Shown piece by piece: positions 21,813 through 33,987 of a stretch of 64,000 nucleotides of DNA. A program made the translations under genes and the position numbers. The notes beneath the pieces were generated by a model, which saw nothing but the letters and a program-made list of their open reading frames with translations, searched no databases and was not told the DNA's origin. The DNA lies in contig JAQJVL010000542.1 of the NCBI GenBank assembly GCA_035578905.1, forward strand, positions 62,001-126,000. Direction: 5' to 3'. The DNA comes from Stictocephala bisonia. Taxonomy: Eukaryota; Arthropoda; Insecta; Hemiptera; Membracidae. Every line of letters starts with the position of its first letter. Position 1 is the stretch's first letter.

Positions 21813-22400
21813 AAATTTTGAGGTACTGCACATTTACCTTCATTATATTCTAACAATTTACCATCACCTACGTGTAAAAGTAATTTAGAAAACTCTTTTG
21901 CTTTCAAATTGTCATTCAAATGAACTCTCATGTTAACTTTCAAGGTCAGGATTTTAATGTTTAGCCATAAAACGTATGACTTTAGGCACGCTTTCACCTC
22001 ATCAGTCTGTGTTACTCGAGGTATCACGTGCAAGGTTTGCCTGAAGTCTCCAGCCAGCATAACTACTCCACCCATTAGACATTCGCAGTCCTTGATATCT
22101 TGGAGTGTCTTATCTAGGGCCTCTATTCCTCCTTTGTGGGCCATTGTACACTCGTCCCAAACTATTAATATTGTTTCTTTGAGTACCTGACCTATATTGC
22201 TCTGTCTTGATATGTTGCATATAGGTGTATCTAGTGGTTCAGATTGATATGTAACTTGAAAGCAGAATGAGCTGTCTTTACCATCAAGCAATTTTGCCAG
22301 ATGATGCAACTGCGATGACAATCTTTTTTTCACTTCTTATTTTGGCTAATAACAAATTCACTAAAAATGTTTTCCTGTACCACCAGGAGCGGCTAGGATA
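21134..22400 (-). pseudogene. Helitron PIF1-like helicase
   Basis: Walker A (APGGTGK) is encoded near 22365-22392 but is followed by a one-base deletion. Walker B reads LIVWDECTMAHK within 21791-22333, followed by GGVVMLAGDFRQ (motif III). Motifs V and VI lie at 21134-21511 (TINKAQGQSL, LYVACSRVSS). The protein would be an ATP-driven 5'-to-3' DNA helicase fused to Rep. A frame break near 21500-21790 separates the halves. The 3' part is duplicated in inverted orientation at 20147-20530. Confidence 0.85.
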
Positions 22401-22561
22401 AATAGTTGCCCACATTCTGAAATAATGCTGCTTGTGATTTCTCTGTAAACATTATGTTGTTCTTCGTTCAACTTTGGAACATTCATAGCAACCATTTCAG
22501 AGAGCTGGGCTACAACGAAAGAAGATTCTCTGAGAAGTTCCAGGTTGTTTATTATAGAATC

Positions 22562-22786
22562 CTACTCCCGAAGTGGTGTAGGAAAACCGTAGTGATTGAC
22601 ACGGTTGTCAGACACTGAATACACCATATCTTCAAGTAAAGCCAAACTTTTGTTGTACACAATGTCCATAAACTGCTGCACATCTCCAAACTCCATCTCC
22701 ATCAACCTTTTTACATCATTTGCCAAAATATCGTGGTGTTTTTCCCATATCGTGAGTGAGCTGCTTACTTGGCAAAACACCAACAT
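22562..22786 (-). pseudogene. Helitron inter-domain fragment
   Basis: A 74-codon frame reading EFGDVQQFMDIVYNKSLALLEDMVY matches the linker between the Rep and helicase domains of animal Helitrons. It is continuous in orientation with the neighbouring fragments but out of frame with them. Confidence 0.5.
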
Positions 22787-23242
22787 GATGGCAAGTAATT
22801 CGCGGATCTTGGGTGGTGAGTCTGAAAGCGAAGCTTCTCCTAATGCTCAATCCTAGTTATCATCGTACTCGAGCAACCCAAGAGCTCTACATGCAGACTG
22901 AAACATTTGGTGAACGACTCCATTTACATTCTTACGATGGTCAAATGACGTAGGCCCTTTAACTTCATGTAGAAGAAGGCGTAGAAAAAAAGCACTCAGA
23001 GTTATTAGGGTGAACAGTGTATACCCTTCCTAAAACCAGATCTTTTTTCACACCTTCATAGCCTGGCACCGGTTTCCCTTGCTTCCTTCTACAAAATGTA
23101 TTGTTTTTCCATACAAAATATGATGGAACTTCATAGTAAAGTAGAGTTCTTACAAATGCATCGGCTTTACAAAGATCGAAAATCCAATAAGTGTCATTTT
23201 TGGCGGGTTGTTTAGCATTGCAATTATATTTCCTTCATTATA

Positions 23243-23850
23243 TTACACTCTCTGGGCATTTTCAAGATGAACTGCAAGATGCATGACTGGGGGATAGCGA
23301 ACGTGTATGGGAAAGTAAAGGATTCGGCAGACAGTTTCGGAAGTACTTATGTAGTGCTCTGTTTCGTACTTTGACACCTCGTTAAGTTCATTTTCAACCA
23401 TGAAGGTTGCTTGATTGGACCCTTTGTTGAGGTACTTGCAAATATATTTGATGGACTTGACAGAGTTGCAATACTCAACGTTGATATGAGCTGAGAAGGT
23501 GCGAGACAGGTACCACCCATTGATTGCCAAGCTCTACCCCGTTGATGTCAACAATAAATCTGCCATCTAAAGGAGAATGTCTGCAGTATTTAGGATAACC
23601 GTCACCCCCAGTTTGTGTTTCTCTCAGAAGAAGATAGGGATACTTATTGTTGCAGGATCCGTTAACCATACAGGGCGAGTTTCTGTTGAGAGCACCACAT
23701 GGGCCATGGATTATGGTTGATTTGACAATCTCATAGAGGACCAGGTCTAGCTCTGGGTCAGGTATCTCTGCACAAATAATTTTGTCAATCATGTCTGGTT
23801 TAATCTTTTCTTCCAGCTAAATGAAAATTTGCACATGGGGAAGACCTATT
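23243..23850 (-). pseudogene. Helitron Rep (HUH endonuclease) region with altered HUH motif
   Basis: Minus strand 23824-23847 reads GLPHVQIF, where the conserved Rep motif is GLPHxH. The second metal-binding His is replaced by Gln. Downstream come CGALNRNSPCM and C...YPK, then VKSIKYICKYLNKG, the Tyr-containing motif that makes the covalent bond with DNA. Frames 23475-23792 and 23243-23530 overlap with a shift. Loss of the HUH His plus the frameshift means the nuclease is dead. Confidence 0.75.
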
Positions 23851-24102
23851 TTTTTGCGATTCTATGGAGAACATATTACATCTACATGATCCAAACATAG
23901 ACCCTTTGGATCATGTTTGGATCAAGTATATTCATCAACTGTTTCACATTTAAGTAGAAAACTCAAGCTACCAAGTCGCCTGTGCTGAGCATTCTGACCT
24001 TTCTTGATCCTTGAAATATGTGCAAATCACATATTTCTCACCATTTTGTGTTGCACGTAAAAGTTATGAACAGATCTGAACGCCCAAAACTGTAGACAAA
24101 GG

Positions 24103-24342
24103 TCATGGCATCCTGGATTTGCTCGTGCATATAGTGAGGTCGTCCAGTGAAGCTTGATGGCAGCTACCCCATTTTACCCAGCTCTGATGACCATCAGTTT
24201 TTCTCATGGCATCCTTCAAGTGAATATAGTCTTCACATCTCAGCTTTTTTTGGTTGTTTCGAATAAAGTTTAGTCTTTTTGTTTCTATTTTTGCGTACAT
24301 ATCGACCAAAAATTGATTGAGGAGATTACGAAACAAAAACAA
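24103..24342 (-). pseudogene. Helitron pre-Rep fragment
   Basis: The frame reads FLVDMYAKIETKRLNFIR and LRCEDYIHLKDAM. This is the block just upstream of the HUH motif in insect Helitrons (FVVDMYAKIE...RL..I). Confidence 0.65.
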
Positions 24343-24747
24343 ATAAGATTCTTCGCCTTCTCACTCCATCAACATATAATTGTAGAAATCAGCTGCAGAC
24401 ACAGTTTTCTTAGATGGTGTATTCGTGATTGGGTCATGCTGAGTGATTTTGATACAATACCCATCTTCTCCTCGGCTAAAAATGAGAGGATACTGAAGAG
24501 AACCACGTGCTTGATGGAGCTCACTGATTCTCATCAGTTTGTTGTCCCTGATGTGGATAAAAATTCTCCCTTTTGAAACGCCTGACCAACAATCAAGACA
24601 GCAACTTCGTTAGTGGTAGGAGTATTGTACCGTCCCCTGTGAGCATTCAAAGGCTTTTTGTCAGCACTGATAACTACCTGAAAATCCTGAACATTTTTAG
24701 GAACAGACTAAACAGCAGCTTTGAAGTCCTTGACATACTTGATTTGT

Positions 24748-25215
24748 TCATGAAGAATTTTCTGGAGCTGGCTTACCAACGCTGGCTTGACATTTTGAAA
24801 GTAACCACAGCGAATATCTCTCATGTTTTTCATCACCAACTAAACATATCTGAAGGAAAGAAGGTTGCTGTTGTGTTCCAGGCATCAAACTCCCTATTCT
24901 GTAATAGACCTGTCCTCGCACCTTAAATGTTGGCATGAAATGTCCCTCTTTTATCTGTTTTGCTCCAAACGACCTCATTTGGAAACAACCGTTGTATTTT
25001 CGAATATTATTTAGAAAATACTCAGCCTCAAGATGTTTGTGAGTAAGGAGGCTGTGCAAAGGTTCGGGATATTTTTTAAAAGGAAGAAGTTGGACTTTCT
25101 CCTTACTGCAACACATGCTAGGGCTTTCATCCTTCCATTTTACTGTATGACACAATTGACCGTTGCCCAATGTATACAATGGTTTTTTCTGTTGCATATT
25201 CAGTTTTTGAGTCAT
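24748..25215 (-). pseudogene. Helitron N-terminal region
   Basis: A 155-codon frame with HLEAEYFLNNIRKYNGCF, MRSFGAKQI and TFKVRGQVYYRIGSLMP. It corresponds block by block to 14070-14267 in the shorter Helitron copy. It is well preserved and ends by frameshift near 24748. The region precedes Rep; its biochemical role is uncertain. Confidence 0.75.
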
Positions 25216-25269
25216 ACTTGTTACCTTAATGATTTTTCACTGCCCATGGTTATAAGATTTCCCTTGAAT

Positions 25270-25560
25270 ACCTTTCGTTGTATTTTGTTACAGCTACACG
25301 GTTAACCTGAGGATTATTTTCTGAGTAGTTTTTTGAAGCATTTCTATGGATTTCAGGATGGATTTTATTATACTTCTGTGCAGCCACTCTATTGACATCA
25401 GGGTGATTCTCAGTATAAGTTTGAACAGCCTTTCTGATAATTTCAGGATGGTTAGGTCTGTATTTGGTAACAGCTTTACTGTTGACCTCTAGATGTGTAT
25501 GACTATATTTTGCAGCTAGTTTCCTTAGTTGTTTTTTGCTAACTGAATCTGTGAATCGTT
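25270..25560 (-). repeat. 15-residue (45-bp) protein repeats in the Helitron N-terminus
   Basis: On the minus strand, about five units follow the pattern [N/H]R.A...Y...HPE[V/I], for example NRVAAQKYNKIHPEI and IRKAVQTYTENHPDV. The units are strongly diverged in DNA but constant in protein pattern and spacing. The shorter Helitron has a similar but more decayed stretch at 13720-13860. Confidence 0.7.
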
Positions 25561-25897
25561 TCCTACGTTTTTTTTTACTTTTGGATTTTATGAGTTGAAT
25601 TCAGTGTTGAGGTAGACTCATCTGAACTGAGAACAAAGGTAGTTTCTAAGTTCAAGGGATTACATTAAGCAAGGCTAGGTACAACTTGTTCAGTTTCGGG
25701 AAAAACAACTTGGGATGGGTCTGGTTGAAAAAAGCCAATTTGACATGGGCCAGGTTCTGAACAACTATCTCGTGACCAGAAAGCTGAGGGAAGAGTAGAT
25801 TGGGACAAAGCTACTGGTGAAGCAAGATTGATGGGTTGCTCGTAAGGAATAAGTACATCGAAGTGGCCTTCCATGTCATCACCAGATAACTTAGTCT

Positions 25898-26242
25898 TTA
25901 AACCTCCTCAATTTCCTCTTCATAGCAGGCTAATAGATTCCTGTCATGAAAAAGTTCAAACTTGTGAGGGAACACCTCTGCAGCCACCATGAATTCACAG
26001 AAAGTACCATAGAAGTAAGGTTTTGACATGTCAGTAACGTATTTCCATCTGATACTGTAAGGAATATTATTTGTGGTCAAAGTGTACAGCTTAAGCCTGA
26101 GCCAGTTGTTGGAGACATGGTGCACAATGTATGTGCGCACTTGAAATGACAATGAAGCTGTACCGTGGACCAAATATGATAGAGAGGAGAAAAGGCAAGT
26201 ACCGTTCCCCTTGATCTTTCTGACTCCATGAAGAATTGCCAA
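25898..26242 (-). pseudogene. OTU-like cysteine protease domain of the Helitron
   Basis: A 114-codon frame reads KIKGNGTCLFSSLSYLVHG, then YFYGTFCEFMVAAEVFPHKF. It fits the OTU fold: the DG(N)C-Phe block with the catalytic Cys, then WG...E....A. The usual DGNC reads NGTC, so Cys is kept while Asp is changed. The C-terminal His was not identified. Such domains occur in animal Helitrons upstream of Rep; their function there is unproven. Confidence 0.65.
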
Positions 26243-27060
26243 TCCATCAATTTCTACAGTTTATAGAGGCATTATGACCCAATTTTAAATGTTGAAGCCA
26301 CAAAAATGCAGACCTATACTGAAAAACTTAACACTAAAAATAAAATATGTGTTCACTAAAAAAACTAAATCGGTAATCTATGTTCACAAATAAAATAATT
26401 CTAACCACAATAAACTGTTCACAATTAAGATTACAAAATGTAAACAAATCATGTTTGTATGTATCAGCTGTTTAAAATAAATTATTAATTTAAATTAATG
26501 CCAATGTTAATCTTAGAGAAAAAATAGAACATTTGGGGGTCTGTTTGTACCCCTTAGTAATGGATATTTTAAAAATCCTTTCTTAGGAAGTCTCTTCAAT
26601 AAATAAAGCTAACTTCCTTTAAAATTTTGTGTAAATCCGTTCAGTGGTTTTTGAGATTTCGTGATGAGTGAGTGAGTGGTATTTGGAATATATATATATA
26701 TAATATATAGATAAAAACCTCTTAACAGGCACTGCTTTACAGGTCCAAACATTTTCTTGTTGTATTGAACAATATGTAATATTATGTTTCTGCTATTATA
26801 TCAAAATATAAAAAGAACTTTACTTTTGTCCACGGATTAATATAATTTAAAACTATTCTAGTTATCATTTTACATCTCAAGAAGTGTTTAATGAACAATT
26901 TGCAAGTATATTTATAATGTAAGTAATAGTTTTTATATAAAAGTTTATATTTATATAAATAAACACATCATATTAAACCTAACCTAAAATTTCAAACTTT
27001 GTAAAAATCAACATTGTAAACACAGAATAATTTCATAAAATATAAAATCAAGTGCAACGT
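26243..27060. other. Helitron 5' terminal region, then AT-rich DNA
   Basis: To 26711 this is the non-coding 5' end of the Helitron, including GTTTTTGAGATTTCGTGATG and GAGTGAGTGAGTGG near the tip. From 26712 to 27060 it is AT-rich with nothing recognised. Confidence 0.6.
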
Positions 27061-30000
27061 AGACTTACTTCCTAGTGCACGAGGGCAACATCCTCTACAC
27101 TCTCAGCACGGCTAAATAGTCTACACTCTCAGCAACATCCTAAATTCCCTAAAACTACTTAAAAGGAAAAAAGAGGGAAAAAATCTCTTCGCCTAATAAT
27201 GAACAAAAATAAGAATCATTTACAAATCAACAATCATAATCTTAAAATATTACATTGGAATGTTGGAGGCCTGGCCCAAGCAAAAAGAATTGAATTAAAA
27301 ACTATTATAAGTAAAGAAGATATTGATGTATTTTGTATTACAGAGGCAAACTTAACAAAGCAATCACTTCCAAATACAACTTTGAAGATTATAATATCTA
27401 TGTAATGGAAAAAATAGAGGCAGGTAGCTGGTGGTATATTAGTAGGTATAATTTAACAACAACCTTTGAACTTATTAAGGAAATGGTGACACAAATGATA
27501 AATCAGAAATAGTTCTAATAAATGTGTGGAAAATAAGTAACCATTTAAAAATATATTCAGTTTATAATCCACCACATAATTCTCCAGAGTTTGACTACTC
27601 AAAAATTTCTATTAAAACCGTTATCATTTGCGATTTTAATGCACATTTTAAAAGAGTAGGGCTACACTGATCAAAACTACTCTGGAAAAGCTATTGAAGA
27701 TTTAATCAATACTACAAATGTTGAATTAATATACAAATATATTACACCATCTTATTTACATTATAATAAGACAACCAGTAACCCAGGCCTTCTACTTGTT
27801 ACATCAGATTTAGTTTATAACAATGAAAGAATACTAATTGAATATCCTGGACACAGAATAATGATAGCTAAAATTAAAATTAATGTTTCAAGAAATAAAA
27901 ATCCATCTAACAACATCAGACTTTCCTGAAATTTTAAAAAGGCAGATTGGACCAATTTTACTAATACACTTGAGATAGAACTAAATGAAAATAATATAAA
28001 TTTTAATCAACACCCCGATAAAATATGTGACACTATTACAAAAATTGTTCTTAATTCAGCTAAAAAATATATCCCATATGGTAAAAAAAAAAAAAAAAAA
28101 AAAATACAAATGTTTTTGGACAAAAGAATTAAGTGAAGTGAAAAACTAAGAAACAACTTAAGAATTAAGGCTAAACATAAAAAAAAAGCCAAGAATCAGT
28201 AAACAAATGGAAGAGCAAAGCAGGAATAATGAAAATGGCTGAAAATGATGCAAAAAGAAATACGTTTAATTCTTTCATCTCCAACATAAATTTCAAAAAA
28301 AGATTCTGCAAAAACATTCAAATTTCTTAATAAAATTCAAAATAAAAGTACTGAGTTGAAAAAAGAACCAATAGAAAAGGTAATAACTATATAATAAATG
28401 ACAAAGATTTTAGTAATAAATTTGTTAAATTTTACTCCAGATCTCAAAAGAAAGATAGCAAATTTAAAATGGAAATTGATACAAAAAAGAAAAGTATAAA
28501 ACAATCTCTAGAAAATACAACTATTAAAACTAATAGCATTTTTTTAAATTCATTTTCAATATCTGAACTAAATATTGCTATTAATCAATTAAAAATTAAA
28601 AAGGCACCAGGTGGTGATGGGTTATAAGCTGAATTTTTCATCCATTTTGGCCACAAAGCAAAATCCACAATACTCAAACTTTACAATCAGATTTGGAACC
28701 TGGAAATAATACCAACAAAATGGAAAGCAATGATAATCCATTAAAAAAGGACAAACCCGCAACAAACACAGCAAATTATAGTCCTATTTCTTTAACAAGT
28801 GTTTCAGCCAAGATAATTGAAAGAATGATCAATAAAAGACTTAATTGATTCCTTGAAGAACACTCCCTACTATCTCACTCACAAGCTGGTTTCCCTTATC
28901 ACAGATCTACAAACCAACACGTAGTAACACTCAGTCAGCACATCAAGAACAGCATTAACAGAAGTACTATACTAACTGCAGTTTTTGTTGATTTCAAATG
29001 TGCTTATGACTCTATATGAAGATAACAATTACTAAAAAAAAATGGTAAATATAGGTGTAAAAGATTGTATGTTACAATAGTTCCAACAATTCTTATTACA
29101 ACGATGTATTCATGTTAAGTATGGTCAAGCTTTATCAAAATCCTCAAGGTACTGTAACTAGTTGTACATTATTCAATATATATGTAAATGACTTGGGAAA
29201 CTCATTGAAATCAGTTAAGGGCATTAACATCTCATGTACGCAGATGATGTAGTTATGTGGATAGAAACATCTAAATAAAATGCAAAAAATAAAATTGAAA
29301 CTATCCTCAATGAAGCACTTTTACAATTCTGTAAATGGAGTAATGAAAATGGTATGACAGTCAATACTGACAAAACTTACTTCCAATCTTTTTCCCTCTG
29401 TCATGAACTAATACATCCACAACTAAAATTTAACGTCCTTGATCAGAAAGAAAACAGTAAATATCTTGGTGTAGTATTTGATAGTAAATTAAGTTGGAAA
29501 AGTCAAATTGAAAATGTAACAGCAAAAACTAGTAAAAAACTCAATATTTTGAAAAGATTATGTGGTAGGAAATGCGGAAGTAACATGTCAACATTAAATA
29601 AAATATACAAACTATATGTACAACCTAATTTAACATATTGCTATGAAGTACCGGTACTTATAACTGCTAATCAAACCCAATTAAATAAGCTTGAATGTAT
29701 TGAAAACCAAGCATTAAGGCTAATTAGTGGAGTAATTAAAACTACAACCATTAATGCAATGCTTGCTTTAACAAAACACATGCTAATAGAAATGATTATT
29801 CAAGAAAAAGCACTTATTTTATATGAAAATTTTTTAAGACTACCTAATAACACATTTTGGAAAAATCCTTCAAACTCAGTTTAAAAACTCAAAACTCAAG
29901 ATGGTTTTATTAAAAACCAATTCCAAATTACTTTTAATTTATCTTTTCTAGCAGAATGCGTTTTGATTCCCCAAAAATTATTCTGAAAACCCAACTGAAA

Positions 30001-31030
30001 TTAATAACATACAATTCAACTTAAACTTAACAAAAACTACCAAAAAATCTGACCTAAACCCTGAAATACTAAAAAAACTAAGTACAGAGACAATAGATCA
30101 AAATTTTCCAAAACCTTTATGGACTCATATTTATACAGATGGTTCAAAACTAACTCAACAATCTTCGTTTGGTGCTGGTGTTTTTTCCGAACTATTTTCA
30201 CACTATCAAACACTTTATTCGTCTAAAACTGCCTTTTATAGTGAAATAGCTGCAATAAAACTTGCTGTAAATTCATTAGTACATGAATATATACAACCTA
30301 AAAACATTGTCTTATTTTATGACTTTAAATCAGCAATTGAAGCGATTTGTAATCATACAAAAATGGAATCAAAAGAACTAATGGAATGCAGAAAATTTAT
30401 TAAAAACTTAAATGATCAAAATAGAAATTTTATTTTCCAATGGATTCCTTCACATTGTAATATCAAAGGAAATGAATTAGCTGACAAACTAGCAAAACAA
30501 GGAGTAACAAATAATCCACCCCATCAAAACAACACAACTCCTTTCTACCAAACAAAAAACAAAATGAAATATTCTATAAAAAACAATTTTCAAATTACTT
30601 TAAAAAACAAAATAAAAAACAAATCATTGAAAGATTTAAATGATATTCCAGATTTCCCAAGAAAAAAAACTGTTCCTGCTTTTCTTCTGAAAACAGGACA
30701 TGACTGCCTTGGAAAGTATCTTCATTGCTTCGGAATATATGAAAATCCAAATTGTATTCTATGTAATTCATCTGATTTTATGGACAAAGACCACATTATG
30801 AACTGTTCAAAATTAACAAAAAATAATTTATAATGTAAATATTGGGAAGCCAGGTCACTAATGAGTTAATGATGTTTTGTGAAATACTTTGCTGTTTAAA
30901 AAAAAATTGTTTAGTTAAATTGTACATCATATATAGTTTTTTTATTACATATACTTATTTTTATTTTATTTTTGCTCCTTTTGCTTCTTTTTTTTTCATA
31001 AAAAGTTATTGTATTTATTTTCTGATTTAA
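27061..31030 (+). mobile_element. Non-LTR retrotransposon with RNase H domain (I-clade-like)
   Basis: Domain order is apurinic-like endonuclease (27199-27950), reverse transcriptase (28590-29560), thumb and C-terminal part (29354-29884), and RNase H (30110-30520), then an AT-rich 3' end. A RNase H domain after the RT is typical of the I, R1, LOA and related clades. Stops and frameshifts are numerous, especially in the RT. A 22-bp A run at about 28083 is internal. Confidence 0.85.
27199..30833 (+). pseudogene. LINE ORF2: endonuclease, reverse transcriptase, RNase H
   Basis: The endonuclease begins LKILHWNVGGLAQAKRIELK with FCITEANL. The RT has KAPGGDG near 28605 and an intact catalytic box MYADDVVMW near 29234-29260, followed by YLGVVFDSKLSWKSQI. 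RNase H shows IYTDGSKLTQQSSFGAG near 30130, a Glu in SEIAAIKLAV, and WIPSHCNIKGNELADKLA near 30440. The C-terminus has GHDCLGKYLHCFGI, then C..C and DHI (zinc-knuckle-like). At least ten lesions occur, mostly between 27400 and 29350. Confidence 0.85.
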
Positions 31031-31228
31031 GAAAGATGCCAATAATGTCTTCTATTATGTATTTTACATACTGCTTTATAGAATTTTTGTGTTCTATAAA
31101 CACATGTGGGTTATACATTTATGATGTCTCATATACATATAAAATGAACTTCAAACAGCTTCTTGGTTGTTGAGGTAGACCAACCACAATGGTAAGTGAA
31201 AACATTATTTTTATTTTTCAGCTCAGAA
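31031..31228. other. No gene seen
   Basis: Short AT-rich stretch between the LINE 3' end and the Tigger-type transposon. Confidence 0.4.
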
Positions 31229-31230
31229 TA

Positions 31231-33654
31231 CAGTAAAGTCCCGAAAACTCAACATTCCGTATAACTCGACACGCTCGGGGAACAAATAAATCAACCCCTG
31301 TCGTTGCTCGTTACCCGCCGGCGAGAGGCCGGGGGTGAAAGCGAGGTGTGAAAAGGGAGTAAGCAGAAGTGGAATGACCTCTCTATTGTTAGAAAGCACG
31401 TTCCAATGCTAGTGTCACCTGTCACAGCTTTTGTCATCCCTCTGCCTGGCCAATGTCTTGTCCCTTCCGCATGTCAGTCAACTCAGTTCTGTTCCGTTCG
31501 TCTTGGCGTTGTATTGTTCATTATGACTGTGTTTTGGTGGCCTATTGTGTTTATATAGTGCAGTTTCGCGTTTTATTTTTAAGTAATATTTTTTTGGTTT
31601 GAAATTTACAGTGCAGTGATTACGTGACTATGGCATTGCAAAAGAAAAGAAAACAGCTTAACGTGTCAATGGAGATGAAGTTTGAAGCTTTGAGGAGATT
31701 AGATAAGGGTGAAAGTGTCAATAAAATAATGTTGGAGCTAGGTGTTGGGAGAACAACATTGTTGGGCTGGAAGAAAAACAGATCAAACATTGAGTTGTGG
31801 TGCTCAAAAAGACTGTGCAGTGAATCTGTAAAAGGGAGGACAAATATGAAAGGAGGAGAATATGAAAAAGTTAGCGAGGCTCTTTATTTGTGGTTTCGGA
31901 GTCACAGAGAAAGCGGAACTCCTATTGCAGGCCCTTTGCTTCAAGAAAAAGCCCTCAAGTTTTATGAAGAGTTTAAGGATGGCAAACCTGGTTTCACTGC
32001 AAGCATTGGTTGGCTTGACCGATGGAAGAAGCGGTATGGTGTCAGGCAACTCAACATATGTGGGGAAAAACTTTCTGCAGAAATCGAGAGTGTAAATGAA
32101 TTCAAAAAGAGGTTACACTGTTTGATTGAGAAAGAAGGTTTGAGTGGTGACCAAGTTTACAATTGTGATGAAAGTGGTCTGTACATAAAAGCGCTTCCTA
32201 CACAGACACTTGCATCACAGCACGAAAAATCTGCTCCAGGATACAAGAGGAGTAAAGAAAGATTGACAATTTTGGCGTGCAGTAATGTGACTGGGGAACA
32301 CAAACTGAAACTCTGCCTGATTGGTAAATCTAAAAACCCTTGACCTTTTAAAAATGTAAAAAAATCCTCTGATGACAGCTATGACCTTCCTGTGTGGTAT
32401 AGAAACCAAAAAAAAACGTGGATGGATGGATATACGTTTCAGCAGTGGTTTTCTCAACAGTTTGTCCCTTCCGTAGAAAAATTTTTAAAACAAAAAGGTC
32501 TTCCCAGGAAAGCGCTCTTGTTGCTCGACAATGCTTCGACTCATCCTGATGTTGAACACTTGCAAAATGGTGAAATAAAAGCACTATTTCTTCCACCAAA
32601 CGTGACATCTTTATGTCAACCAATGGTTCAGGGTGTTTTACAAACAGTAAAGAAAATATACAGACGGAAGCTTCTCTCATCTATAATCCAAGCCATTGAT
32701 GGAGGAATGGATGTGATTCACAAACTGAAGAAAATTGATTTACTGGATGTTGTTGGTTGGATTTCTCAATCTTGGGAAGAAGTTCCAGCCATGACCCTTG
32801 TCCGTTCATGGAGAAAGCTGCTTGATCATGCAGGAAATGAGTTTGAAGAAAAAAAGATTTTGAAGGCGACTTGAACTTGGTGGATTTGTTGAGGAGGGTC
32901 CCGGGCGCTGAAGAAGCAACAGAAGAGGATGTGGAGAATTGGATGCAAGAGGATGGAAACAGTGAGCCTTTAGGAGACAGTGAAATTGTTTTGGCTGTGA
33001 CTGAAAAAGATTGAATTGAAGATGGTTCCGAAGATGAAGATGGCGATGATGTTGCTGAAGAGAAGATGAGTCATAGTGATGGACTTCAGGCTGTGGAGGG
33101 AGCACTGCGGTACTTCGAGCAGCATGGCGCATTGGCAGCAGACATCTTGTTTTTAAGAAGATTACGTGATGATGCAGCGCATCGCAGATCTCAATCGGAG
33201 AAGCAGTCCAAAATTACACGTTTCCTCCCCTCACAATGACATTTTGCATACAACTTTTATCAAGTAAGTGTTTAGGTTACATAAGTGCATTATGTATTTA
33301 TAGTACAGTATTACGGTCAAGTATTCGATTTTAGTTTATTGATATATTTACTGTACTTTTATTCAATTTAATCTTTTATTAACGTCATTATTGATTGTGA
33401 CTTTTCAACTTTTTCAAATAAACATTACTATGCTTTTAGTTAATATGTAGCCTATTTCATAACAGCATTTAAGCAAGAAACAACATTATAGACCTGTTAT
33501 ATTGATGTAAATAGTTTAAATTGTAAATATTAAACACTTTTGCAAACAAGTTTGTGTTTTGATTGATTTTTACGTTGAATTCCGGCAAACTCGACATTCT
33601 TAAAACTCGACACTCTTTAAGTCCACATTGTGTCGAGTTTACGAGACTCTACTG
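31231..33654 (+). mobile_element. Tigger/pogo-type DNA transposon, 2.42 kb, with TA target duplication
   Basis: Ends are CAGTAAAGTCCCGAAAACTC on the left and, read inward from the right, CAGTAGAGTCTCGTAAACTC. Both are flanked by TA (31229-31230 and 33655-33656). Inner words such as ACTCGACAC repeat in the terminal regions. One transposase gene fills the interior. TA duplication and CAGT termini are typical of the pogo branch of Tc1/mariner. Confidence 0.93.
31630..33239 (+). pseudogene. Tigger transposase, nearly intact
   Basis: The first ATG is at 31630. An N-terminal helix-turn-helix region (KFEALRRLDKGESVNKIM, LGVGRTTLLGWKK) is followed by a CENP-B-like DNA-binding half (GTPIAGPLLQEKAL, GWLDRWKKRYG). 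The DDE catalytic domain has Asp 1 in VYNCDESGLY and Asp 2 in ALLLLDNASTH. The third acidic position reads QPMVQGV where QPMDQGV is expected, so Val replaces the catalytic Asp. A TGA at 32341-32343 interrupts the frame (an Arg codon CGA is the likely ancestor). A one-base frame change near 32870 splits off an acidic tail that ends KITRFLPSQ at 33239. Only about four lesions are present. Confidence 0.9.
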
Positions 33655-33907
33655 TATTACATAGTATTAGACAGCTGCAGTAAACGTGTTAAATAACAAA
33701 CATAATTTTACTGCAATAAATGTGTTTAAAACATATTTATATTTTTGGTTAACACGTTTTAATACCTGTTTTTAAATGTTGTCTCTGTAACAATTATTTT
33801 TATATGTTACATTTATTTTAAAATATTTAAAGATTTAAGGTGCAAATTATATTTATTTCTCTTCCAATAAACTTTTTCTTTTACAAAGCAGAGAATTTAA
33901 TACAGTG

Positions 33908-33987
33908 CTGAGATTTGAACAATGGGTATTCTCTGACACTGTAGCTAAATAACAGGTGTCTTAACCAATTCAGCCACTGATGCTTGG
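33908..33987 (-). mobile_element. tRNA-like SINE head
   Basis: On the minus strand, A box TGGCTGAATTGG and B box GTTCAAATC lie about 45 bp apart in a tRNA-like context. Stems are poor, so this is a SINE or tRNA pseudogene rather than a working tRNA. Confidence 0.45.

Larger units (their letters stand above)
20925..26711 (-). mobile_element. Near-full-length Helitron with OTU, Rep and helicase regions, decayed
   Basis: The minus-strand 5' end at 26711 starts TC after an A. The order from 5' to 3' is: terminal region with ACTCACTCATCACGAAATC; OTU-like domain (25898-26242); a short-repeat region (25270-25560); RKYNGCF-type N-terminal blocks (24748-25215); Rep nuclease region (23243-23850); and PIF1-like helicase (21134-22400). 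The 3' terminus (hairpin and CTRR) was not pinned down. All domains are interrupted by frameshifts. Helitrons move by rolling-circle replication and insert between A and T. Confidence 0.85.

Noticed and set aside
27067..27180. Minus-strand donor GTAAGT with upstream pyrimidine tract
   Set aside because: All three frames contain stops, and the segment is probably the 5' untranslated part of the LINE on the other strand.
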